NCBI GenBank assembly: GCA_018823705.1 | Contig: JAHJHP010000050.1 | Coordinates: forward strand, 1-33,972 | DNA from: Candidatus Omnitrophota bacterium | GTDB taxonomy: Bacteria; Omnitrophota; Gorgyraeia; 2-01-FULL-45-10 | Reading direction: 5' to 3' | DNA length: 33,972 bases | Shown here: positions 18,438-25,753 of the stretch, piece after piece | Position numbering within the stretch: the first letter of the stretch is position 1 | Layout of the letters: each line of letters begins with the position of its first letter | Position numbers and translations under genes: made by a program | Notes under the pieces: model-generated | Told to the model about the DNA's origin: nothing | Database searches by the model: none | What the model saw: the letters and a program-made list of their open reading frames with translations, nothing else

Positions 18438-18998
18438 TTATCGCGCTGTCTTCACGTATGCTTTTATTATCTTCTGATCTACCGTGGGTTTACTTCCTGA
18501 ATCAGCCGGCGACTTCTCTATCTTTTGCACCGCTTCATATCCGGAGGTGACGCTTCCGAATATCGTGTGGCGCATATTGAGCCATGAAGTTTCGGCGGTA
18601 GTTATAAAAAATTGACTGCCGTTCGTGTTCGGCCCGGAATTTGCCATAGCCAGGATCCCCGGCTTGTCAAAACGGACATCGGAACGCACCTCGTCGCCAA
18701 AAGGCTTACCCCAGATCGATGACCCTCCTCTGCCGGTTCCTGTAGGATCACCCCCCTGGATCATGAATTCCGGTATGACGCGATGAAAGATTATGCCGTC
18801 ATAATAACCCTTTTCGACCAATTTTACAAAGTTTTCACATGCCTTAGGAGCAATATCCGGCATCAGAGTAAGCTCTATGATGCCTTGTGTAGTTTCTAAT
18901 ACGACGACTGTGTTTTCCATAGCCGAGAGATCTCCGTAATGGTTAGCGCTCATGAGCGCGAATAATAAAAAAGAAAGTACAAGTAAACATTTTCTCAT
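18438..18998 (-). CDS. Exported cyclophilin-type peptidyl-prolyl isomerase
   Basis: About 186 residues with a signal peptide (MRKCLLVLSFLLFALMS) and one cyclophilin domain. Active-site motifs are intact: FHRVIPEFMIQGGDPTGTGRGG, NTNGSQFFITT and TIFGSVTSG. It would speed proline isomerisation during folding in the periplasm or cell envelope. The frame opens at 19076, but the ATG at 18998 has AAGGAG 11 bases upstream and starts right at the signal peptide. A weak promoter (TAGAAT near 19028) may lie upstream, after the terminator at 19060-19090. Confidence 0.93.
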   Translation of the reverse strand: MRKCLLVLSFLLFALMSANHYGDLSAMENTVVVLETTQGIIELTLMPDIAPKACENFVKLVEKGYYDGIIFHRVIPEFMIQGGDPTGTGRGGSSIWGKPFGDEVRSDVRFDKPGILAMANSGPNTNGSQFFITTAETSWLNMRHTIFGSVTSGYEAVQKIEKSPADSGSKPTVDQKIIKAYVKTAR

Positions 18999-19059
18999 AA
19001 ATCGGCCGGCTCCTTTCTTGCTGCTCCACAATTCTACCACAGATCGCGTCACAAATAAA

Positions 19060-19090
19060 GGGCTCTGTCTATGCACATAAGACAGAGCCC
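19060..19090 (-). terminator. Intrinsic terminator after the 19117-19419 gene
   Basis: An 11-bp perfect stem (GGGCTCTGTCT with its complement) and a 9-base loop are followed on the minus strand by CTTTATTTGT. It separates the small secreted-protein gene from the cyclophilin operon. Confidence 0.85.
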
Positions 19091-19116
19091 TTAAACACTT
19101 AAATACTGTGAATCAG

Positions 19117-19419
19117 CTACTTCGTACGCAGGGATTCGCCCTTTGCTTTGGCGGAACCCTCAGCGATATCAGTAGCCATATCCTGGAAGACCGTTACTTT
19201 ACTGTCACCGAGGTACTTCACCGCTTTGGTCGAATCAGCGGCCACGGGTTTTACAGCAAACCTTGCAGGCATCTTGCTGCCATTGATCTCATCGCTCAGG
19301 ATCTGGAAAAACGACTTTTCCTGGGCCTTTGGCGTTTTCGAAGCGTCAACGGCAAACGCCGGCATCGCGTATAGCGCGATCGCCGCTATCACTACTGCTA
19401 CTACTGCTATTTTCTTCAT
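19117..19419 (-). CDS. Small secreted protein of unknown function
   Basis: I do not recognise a family. The ATG at 19419 has GGGAGG 9 bases upstream and starts a clear signal peptide (MKKIAVVAVVIAAIALYAMPAFA), leaving a mature protein of about 77 residues. The mature part is mixed in charge, has no Cys, and ends in the basic ESLRTK. The gene has its own strong promoter and terminator, so it is a single-gene transcript and may be highly expressed. Upstream in-frame sequence to 19482 overlaps the promoter and is not coding. Confidence 0.8.
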   Translation of the reverse strand: MKKIAVVAVVIAAIALYAMPAFAVDASKTPKAQEKSFFQILSDEINGSKMPARFAVKPVAADSTKAVKYLGDSKVTVFQDMATDIAEGSAKAKGESLRTK

Positions 19420-19453
19420 AATTGCATACCTCCCTTTTAACTGGTTATAGGTA

Positions 19454-19482
19454 ATTATACACTCACAATCGTAAATTTGCAA
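19454..19482 (-). promoter_or_regulatory. Sigma-70-type promoter for the small secreted-protein gene
   Basis: TTGCAA (19482-19477), a 17-base spacer and a perfect TATAAT (19459-19454) lie 34 bases before the ATG. Confidence 0.75.
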
Positions 19483-19523
19483 GATTATTATATATGCAAC
19501 AACATAAAGCTGTAAAGTTGCGT

Positions 19524-21470
19524 TTATTCTTCATTATATTTCCGCTCTTCAGCATCGTATGCTTTCATAGCCAGGTCGAGTTGGGTATAACAGGACTCTA
19601 TCTTTTCCGCCAGTTCTTTTAGCTCCCTTGAAAGCTCGCTCCTTCGGATCGCTCCGAGGCCGCCCATTTTGCGCGAATCCTTCATCAGCTCCTCGTTCAC
19701 CGATAACACTCTGGCCTCGAAAGAGATTATCTCATCCTCCAGGCCTTTGACCTTCGTTTTAAGAAACTTCAAGGATCTCGATCTCATCACGACAAACTCC
19801 GCGCGGGCTTTTCTTGTCATTTTTTTATTGTGTCCTTTTACCGCTCGTCCGGGGTCGGCATCCGGCTGGGAGGTATGCGCCGGCTGCGATGGAAGCACCG
19901 GCGCGCCTGACGGTCTGGACGAGGCCTCCTGAACGGAATGATGTTCAATCACCGGACCTCCAGGAGCCGCAGTAAGCTTATCATCATCTTCCCACCCGAT
20001 ACTCTCCAAAAAATCCCGATAATTGCCGGGATAAAAAAAGACCTTGTCATTCTTAAATACAACAAGCTTCGTCGCCACTTCATTCAGAAAATGCTCATCG
20101 TGCGCCACCACGAGCGCCGCGCCCTCGAAGTCTCTCACGGCATCCATCATCGCCTGACAGGATTCAATATCAAGATGGTGCGTAGGCTCATCTAAAAAAA
20201 GTATATTGGACGGCGCCACAAGGATCTTCCCCAGAAGGACACGGCTGCGTTCGCCGCCGGAAAGGACCTTGATCTTCTTTTCGGCATCATCTCCCGAGAA
20301 CATCATAGCGCCGCATATTCCGCGCACGCGCGATTTATCGATAAATGCCCTGCCTAAAGCTATCTCCTCTTCTACGCTAAGATCATCGTTAAGATCTGCC
20401 GTATTCGCCTGTTCATAATAATCGGGCACCGCCGCCGTGTGCGTCTTAACGCTGCCGCTGACAGGCTTAAGCCTTCCGGAGAGTAACTTCAGGAGAGTGG
20501 TCTTTCCCTGGCCGTTCTTGCCTATGACGCAGATCTTGTCGTGTCTATTTACGGTAAAATTCAAACCGCTGATCAGATACGGCTCTTTGCCGTCGTATGA
20601 GAACGCGAGGTCATTCACATCCATGATCTGCTGGGCGCGGAATGGCTCATAATTGAACGCGAATGAAAGCGTGCGGATATTTTCAAGCTTATCCAGTTTA
20701 TCCATCTTTGCAAGCTTCTTGATACTTGATTGTACTCCCTTGGCATGGCTTGCCTTTGAGCGGAATGTGTTGACGTACTCCATGACCTGCTTACGCTTCT
20801 TTTCATCCTGTATGCGCCTCTTCTCGTGAATCTCTTCGTTTTTGTATAACTGGGCGTAATATTTTCCGGTCGATCCCCTGGCCTTCCGCACCAGGCCTCG
20901 GTGTATTCCCACGATGTGCGTCGTCACACTGTCAATGAGATCCCTGTCGTGACTTATCACTATCAACTCATTCTTCCATAACCGAAGAAATTTCTCAAGC
21001 CATCGTATCGAGAGTATATCGAGAAAGTTCGTAGGCTCGTCCAGTAGGAGCATATTGGGTTCGGAGACCAGCGTCTTGGTCAGGGCAATGCGCATCTGGA
21101 ACCCTCCGGAAAATTCCGATGGGTTACGGCTGAAATCCTCTTCACGGAAACCAAGCCCTGAGAGGATCTTCTCCACCTTCCATTCAGAGCCCATCTCTTC
21201 AGGGGCCAACCCAACGCAGCCTTCCTCCAGTACGGTAGGTTTGGTAAATTTAAGGTGCTGCCCGAGATATCCTATGGAGTAATTATTAGGCCGAAAGACC
21301 TTGCCGTCATCAGGATATTCTTCGCCTGTAATAATCCTGAATAGCGTAGTCTTGCCATGGCCGTTACGGCCCACGAGCCCGATCTTTTCACCGGCGAGGA
21401 CATCAAAGTTTACGTCCGAAAACAGTTCCCGGGTGGCATATCGCTTGGATACGTTCTTTATCGATATCAT
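19524..21470 (-). CDS. ABC-F family ATPase (Uup/EttA-like)
   Basis: About 648 residues with two ABC domains in one chain and no membrane segments. The first has GRNGHGKTT, SGGFQMRIALTKTL and LLLDEPTNFLD; the second has GKNGQGKTT, LSGGERSRVLLGK and LFLDEPTHHLD. A linker (about 230-310) carries the ABC-F interdomain helices. The C-terminus adds a Pro-rich linker and a coiled coil (about 560-648), as in Uup-type members. ABC-F proteins act on the ribosome or on nucleic acid; the subfamily role cannot be fixed here. I choose the ATG at 21470 (MISIKNVSK); the ATG at 21497 falls in the T-tract of a terminator. Confidence 0.93.
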   Translation of the reverse strand: MISIKNVSKRYATRELFSDVNFDVLAGEKIGLVGRNGHGKTTLFRIITGEEYPDDGKVFRPNNYSIGYLGQHLKFTKPTVLEEGCVGLAPEEMGSEWKVEKILSGLGFREEDFSRNPSEFSGGFQMRIALTKTLVSEPNMLLLDEPTNFLDILSIRWLEKFLRLWKNELIVISHDRDLIDSVTTHIVGIHRGLVRKARGSTGKYYAQLYKNEEIHEKRRIQDEKKRKQVMEYVNTFRSKASHAKGVQSSIKKLAKMDKLDKLENIRTLSFAFNYEPFRAQQIMDVNDLAFSYDGKEPYLISGLNFTVNRHDKICVIGKNGQGKTTLLKLLSGRLKPVSGSVKTHTAAVPDYYEQANTADLNDDLSVEEEIALGRAFIDKSRVRGICGAMMFSGDDAEKKIKVLSGGERSRVLLGKILVAPSNILFLDEPTHHLDIESCQAMMDAVRDFEGAALVVAHDEHFLNEVATKLVVFKNDKVFFYPGNYRDFLESIGWEDDDKLTAAPGGPVIEHHSVQEASSRPSGAPVLPSQPAHTSQPDADPGRAVKGHNKKMTRKARAEFVVMRSRSLKFLKTKVKGLEDEIISFEARVLSVNEELMKDSRKMGGLGAIRRSELSRELKELAEKIESCYTQLDLAMKAYDAEERKYNEE

Positions 21471-21497
21471 ATATTCATAGTTCCCTTGCTTTCCCAT

Positions 21498-21532
21498 AAA
21501 AATAGGGCTGAACGGTTAAGTCCAGCCCTATT
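21498..21532 (-). terminator. Intrinsic terminator after the 21557-21928 gene
   Basis: On the minus strand a 10-bp stem (AATAGGGCTG with CAGCCCTATT) is followed directly by a T run. It ends the small secreted-protein transcript just before the ABC-F gene. Confidence 0.82.
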
Positions 21533-21556
21533 CTGAAAGCCAACGAGACTAAAAAC

Positions 21557-21928
21557 CTATTTTACGACTTTTATAGTCTGCGCTTCGCCGCCTTTTTCCG
21601 TTACACCGACTTTATCACCGATCTTTAATTGATTTAAGGTCAGCGCATCCATGGTATAAGCCACGATCTTGGCTGTGCCTTTTACCGTGAACTTAGCGGT
21701 CTTTCCGACTTCATCGACAACAGTCACTGAACCATCGGCAATGCCCTTCGCGGGCTCTGCCACAGTAACGTTTACCACTTTACCGACAAATTCGCCGCTT
21801 TTTTCCACGATCGCCTTGCTTGCCTCACCTATGCCGCAAACTCCGCAATCAGCAAACGAAACCGCCGCAAATAGAGCAACTATACTGAATATAGCTACTC
21901 CCACAACTGCATAACGCACCAATTTCAT
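21557..21928 (-). CDS. Small secreted protein of unknown function with one Cys pair
   Basis: 123 residues. A signal peptide (MKLVRYAVVGVAIFSIVALF) with a likely cut at about SFA leaves a mature start with CGVCG, a CxxC pair. The rest is rich in Val, Gly and Lys and predicted to be beta-stranded (GKVVNVTVAEPAKGIADG, KIGDKVGVTEKGG), like a small beta-barrel fold. I do not recognise the family. AAGGAGG precedes the ATG. A promoter and a terminator flank it, so it is a single-gene unit. Confidence 0.83.
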   Translation of the reverse strand: MKLVRYAVVGVAIFSIVALFAAVSFADCGVCGIGEASKAIVEKSGEFVGKVVNVTVAEPAKGIADGSVTVVDEVGKTAKFTVKGTAKIVAYTMDALTLNQLKIGDKVGVTEKGGEAQTIKVVK

Positions 21929-21954
21929 ACAACCCTCCTTGGTTAATTAGGCAT

Positions 21955-21983
21955 ATAGTACCCTATTTAAGGGCAGGTGTCCA
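21955..21983 (-). promoter_or_regulatory. Candidate promoter for the 21557-21928 gene
   Basis: TGGACA (21983-21978), a 17-base spacer and TACTAT (21960-21955) stand 26 bases before the ATG. The -10 matches the consensus at four of six bases. Confidence 0.5.
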
Positions 21984-21991
21984 TTCGAAAA

Positions 21992-22759
21992 TCACTTATG
22001 AGAAGACCGGAGACATGTTATTTTACTCCTTATTTCACCGCATTTTTCACATTCTACCCTGATATTGAAATTGTACGCATCGCATTTTTTGCATACCCAC
22101 ATGCCTTCCGGAGGGTTATTGATATGCCGTAATCTCTTAATATACGGAATAACTCCGTAAGCCATGACCGCATATCCTGATCCAAGTATTACAAGCGCGA
22201 TCAATAGTTTTAAAAAACCCGGCATAGTGTAAAAAGGCTGCACGACGGCCAGGTCTATCCCATGATCTTTTAACCGATGCTGAACATATGCGTAAGCATC
22301 ATCATAGTCTTCGATGCGGTAAGGGGTTATTCCCCGTATGAGAGGAGCGGATATCCTATAGCTTCCTTCGGATAAAGCCTTGAGTTTATTCAAATAACTT
22401 TTATAAAACTGCGCGGATAATTTATAATTACCGGTGTCTTCATTCGCCCTTGCCAGAAGAAAATCCGTCCCAAAATATTCCGGCCATATCGCGCGCGCCT
22501 TCAAAAGTTTCACTTTAGCTTTTTTCAGATCGTCCGCGGATATAGCGTATATGCCGGCCGCGAGGTTACGCACAAAAGCTTTTATATCGTTACGTATATT
22601 TTTGTCATCAGATACGTCATTCAATATGTCCAATTGTAAATAAAATCTTTTATACGAAAAAAACGGATCTTCAATATCAAGATATTTTGCAAAAGCGTTG
22701 ATCGAGAACGCCAGGCATAACGCTATGATCCATACGGCTACCAATCGGTTTTTTTTCAT
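21992..22759 (-). CDS. Membrane protein with helical-repeat domain and C-terminal zinc ribbon
   Basis: About 255 residues, unrecognised as a whole. An N-terminal membrane helix or signal (KKNRLVAVWIIALCLAF) is followed by a helical stretch (about 35-170) that looks TPR-like (LLKARAIWPEYFGTDFLLAR, NYKLSAQFYKSYLNKL). A second membrane helix follows at about 180-203. A zinc ribbon closes it (CKKCDAYN, then CEKCG). The zinc ribbon would face the cytosol and the repeats the periplasm if the first helix is uncleaved. I take the ATG at 22759, with GAGG 6 bases upstream; the longer frame to 22846 overlaps the glycosyltransferase gene. It lies at the end of the glycan operon. Confidence 0.82.
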   Translation of the reverse strand: MKKNRLVAVWIIALCLAFSINAFAKYLDIEDPFFSYKRFYLQLDILNDVSDDKNIRNDIKAFVRNLAAGIYAISADDLKKAKVKLLKARAIWPEYFGTDFLLARANEDTGNYKLSAQFYKSYLNKLKALSEGSYRISAPLIRGITPYRIEDYDDAYAYVQHRLKDHGIDLAVVQPFYTMPGFLKLLIALVILGSGYAVMAYGVIPYIKRLRHINNPPEGMWVCKKCDAYNFNIRVECEKCGEIRSKITCLRSSHK

Positions 22760-22799
22760 ATCCGCCCTCGACATCCTTAGCGCTTCCAATGATCCTGCT

Positions 22800-24242
22800 T
22801 CATGTACTACCCGAACTGCTCTCCATTCCTTCCTGTATGATTTCAAGATGTTTTTTTAAGTCGTCCGTGGAAAACGGCCATGCGGTCCTGCCGTACAGGG
22901 CCTGTTCTATCTCTTTATAAGCCAGTTTATTGATCCGGAAGTCGGGGATTTTGTTATCTATCTCCAGGCAATACCTCATAAGCGCAAGCTCTTTCTTTAA
23001 CATGTGAGGCAGAAGAAACTGCTGTCGAACGGTCTTCCGGGCATTTTCGGAAAACGTTTTCCGCACAACATCATCATCCAGAATATGCCTGATCGCTTTT
23101 GCTATGCCAGGCACGTCATGCGGCTCAACCAGGTAGCCATTATGGCCGTCTATAACCTGCTTCACTATACCTCCCACCTTGCTGCCTATAACAGGCGTCC
23201 CCTGCCACATAGCTTCGGTGACAACGAGTCCGAAACCTTCCCGCGTAGAAATATGTATAAAACAATCGGCAACGCACATAAGCGACCCGATGACCTCATC
23301 GTTGTTCTCCACGTTAAGCAAGAGACGGATATCTTTTTCATCTTCCGCAAATTCTCTTATTTCTTCGTATGTTTTCATTCCCTCCGGATCATCGGTCGCG
23401 GAGTTCCCCACTATGACAAGGATGGGGTTCACCCCTTTCTTCAGGCCTGTCTTCGCGGCCTTAAAAGCCTCTATTATGGTCTTCTGGTTCTTATGGATAT
23501 CGTACCTCGATATCGCGGCTACTATAGGCCTTTCGGGATCTATGTCATTCTCGTTAAATATCTCAGCGAGCGAGGCAAGCGCTTCTTCCCTGGTACGCTG
23601 CCTGTTCTTTTTTTTCAAAGGGTCTATAGATGGGCTTATTTCGTAGGCAGGTATCTGCACATTTTCCTTCATGAATTCTTTGGAGGAAAAGATCGCGCCC
23701 TCATATTGGTTGATATACGGCAGCAGGAAACGCCATATCCTGCGGCTGGCATGGGATGTATCTATATGACACCGCCATATAGTATGCCCATAAACGTTCC
23801 CGTTCATGATTATCGCCGCCGGCTGCGGATCGTGTATGGTAACCATGTGGCCCACCACCCTCACGTCACGCGTGTTCTGATCGATAGTATCAAGATAAGC
23901 GTGAAAGATCTCTTCAAGGGTTATTTTCTGGTTAAGGCCCTGCAGCAGGTTATGGAATTTTTTAGTCACGCTGAAAAACTCGTCGTTGCCCTCTATGACA
24001 AACCATCTGGCGTCGACCCCCAGCCCTCGCGCAAACGGGATCACGCTTTGCAGCATTTCGGCAACTCCTCCGCCTATAACCGTAGAATTCACATTGGCCC
24101 AGACCTTGTTCTTTAACGGATCTGCCATGAATCTGAGCTCTTCCAGGAGCTCTTTGTCAACGAACGGCTTATACTCGTTAATATCTACCGGCTCAAGCGG
24201 TACATATGTGTTTATATATTTTTTACTTTTGTCGTCAAACAT
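22800..24242 (-). CDS. GT4 glycosyltransferase, trehalose synthase (TreT)-like
   Basis: The 480-residue GT-B fold has the N-terminal region typical of TreT and trehalose phosphorylase relatives: VWANVNSTVIGGGVAEML, LGVDARWFVIEGNDEFF, then HDPQPAAI and WRCHIDTSH. The C-terminal half has SRYDIHKNQ and the GT4 nucleotide-sugar motif EGFGLVVTEAMWQGTPVIGS. TreT enzymes make trehalose from NDP-glucose and glucose; a related linkage or acceptor is possible. GGAGG lies 10 bases before the ATG. It is the third gene of a set with the GH130-like and GT4-fusion genes. Confidence 0.9.
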   Translation of the reverse strand: MFDDKSKKYINTYVPLEPVDINEYKPFVDKELLEELRFMADPLKNKVWANVNSTVIGGGVAEMLQSVIPFARGLGVDARWFVIEGNDEFFSVTKKFHNLLQGLNQKITLEEIFHAYLDTIDQNTRDVRVVGHMVTIHDPQPAAIIMNGNVYGHTIWRCHIDTSHASRRIWRFLLPYINQYEGAIFSSKEFMKENVQIPAYEISPSIDPLKKKNRQRTREEALASLAEIFNENDIDPERPIVAAISRYDIHKNQKTIIEAFKAAKTGLKKGVNPILVIVGNSATDDPEGMKTYEEIREFAEDEKDIRLLLNVENNDEVIGSLMCVADCFIHISTREGFGLVVTEAMWQGTPVIGSKVGGIVKQVIDGHNGYLVEPHDVPGIAKAIRHILDDDVVRKTFSENARKTVRQQFLLPHMLKKELALMRYCLEIDNKIPDFRINKLAYKEIEQALYGRTAWPFSTDDLKKHLEIIQEGMESSSGST

Positions 24243-24310
24243 CGTTCCGGCGACCTCCTTTTTTCAAAAAACCGCATAAAAAACATATCTTGTCTTTTGG
24301 ATGCCTTCTC

Positions 24311-25753
24311 CTAAGACAATTTGTCCAGGATCGAGCCGAGCGACACCAGCGCTACAGTCGTCTGTTGATCGGATAATGCGTAGGGTATTATAACCGTATC
24401 GCCATGGACCATTGAGCCGCATGAATAGACTACGTTTGGGACATACCCGGAACGGCTTTCATCTATCCAATGGATAAGAGGCTCTTTCAATCGGCCGAGT
24501 ACGCGCGAAGGATCCTCGCGGTCAAGCAGGGCCGCCCCGATCGAATATTGACGCATCGGCCCCACTCCATGCGTCAGCAAAAGCCACCCGCGTTCAGTCT
24601 CAATAGGAGATCCGCAATTTCCGATCTGCACAAACTCCCAGGGATATAAAGGCTCCATGATCGGAACAGCTTCATGCCAGAAATGGACATTATCGGAATA
24701 CATGAGGAAAAGGTTCTCGTTATCGTTGCGGGAGATCATCGCATAACGGCCGTTTATCTTACGCGGAAACAAAGCCATTCCTTTGTTGACAGCCGCGCGG
24801 CCGTTCAAAGTGATCATCTTGAAATGGGTAAAATCTTCCGTCTCCATTAATTGCGGAAGGATGAACTTCCCGTCATACGCCGTATATGTGGCATAGTATC
24901 GTCCGCTACCGTTATCATCTCTAAAAAAGACGAAACGCGCATCCTCTATGCCATTCTGCTCGCTCGGGGAGAACGGGAATAGAACACGCTCTGAGAGAGG
25001 CGGCGACGGATCGAAGGATGCCTCGTAATTACATCTGGCAAGCCACATGATCTTTTCGCAGGTAAGCCTGTCCGTCTGAGTTATAGGATCATGTCCGGCT
25101 TCATAGACCCCGACATTATCCTGCAAGGTGCCCATCTTAAATTCGTCCGGCAACGTATCCATAATACTGCTTGAGCAGTCGTTCGCCAGCCCCATTTCGT
25201 AGAGCTTCCCGATGAAACATATCTTGTCGTAAAGCGCACTGGGTTTCAGTTTGGCGGTACAAGCTAAGCCGGAATCCTTGTCAATTATGACAGACCCGCC
25301 TTTATCTATTATCCCGGAACGGAATGTCAACGCAGAGATATGCCCTTCGCCTGTTGCGCGCAAAGAAATAATAAAACGCAAGGATCCTGCGGGAAGATCG
25401 GATTGATCGGGATGCGCCACAATGGAAGGATTGAAGAGGGCCGTTGATTCGTATGAACGCTCGCCGATGAAATACGCCCCGATGAGAAGTATGCGCATTT
25501 TTGAAGGCGCGAGATCAGGAGGCATATATGCCCGGATGATCTCATATTGGCGCGCGAGGATAGCATCGAGATTATGATGTCTGGAGGAAAAATCGCGCTC
25601 AATTTTAGTTAATTCTTTTTCGGCGGCGGATTCATCGAGCGCCATCACGCGCGAAACGATCTTTGGGATGCGCGAGTGATCACCGGGGATATACGGCCTG
25701 ATGATGACACATTCACGATCCGGACTGATGACCACGCCGGTATTCTTTATCAT
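24311..25753 (-). CDS. GH130-like glycoside phosphorylase/hydrolase
   Basis: This 480-residue protein has a five-bladed-propeller pattern of GH130. Visible motifs are NGIEDARFVFF (about 272-282), KGMALFPRKINGRYAMI, GNCGSPIETERGWLLLTHG, and VVYSCGSMVHGDTVIIPYA. Known members phosphorolyse or hydrolyse beta-mannosides, often beta-1,2-linked. An extra N-terminal region of about 150 residues precedes the propeller. Its ATG overlaps the stop of the preceding gene by 4 bases, so the two are translated together. Which sugar it acts on cannot be told from sequence alone. Confidence 0.87.
   Translation of the reverse strand: MIKNTGVVISPDRECVIIRPYIPGDHSRIPKIVSRVMALDESAAEKELTKIERDFSSRHHNLDAILARQYEIIRAYMPPDLAPSKMRILLIGAYFIGERSYESTALFNPSIVAHPDQSDLPAGSLRFIISLRATGEGHISALTFRSGIIDKGGSVIIDKDSGLACTAKLKPSALYDKICFIGKLYEMGLANDCSSSIMDTLPDEFKMGTLQDNVGVYEAGHDPITQTDRLTCEKIMWLARCNYEASFDPSPPLSERVLFPFSPSEQNGIEDARFVFFRDDNGSGRYYATYTAYDGKFILPQLMETEDFTHFKMITLNGRAAVNKGMALFPRKINGRYAMISRNDNENLFLMYSDNVHFWHEAVPIMEPLYPWEFVQIGNCGSPIETERGWLLLTHGVGPMRQYSIGAALLDREDPSRVLGRLKEPLIHWIDESRSGYVPNVVYSCGSMVHGDTVIIPYALSDQQTTVALVSLGSILDKLS

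Noticed and set aside
23004-24116. A 370-codon plus-strand open frame
   Set aside because: It is antisense to the TreT-like gene, with high His, Tyr and Arg content typical of antisense translation.
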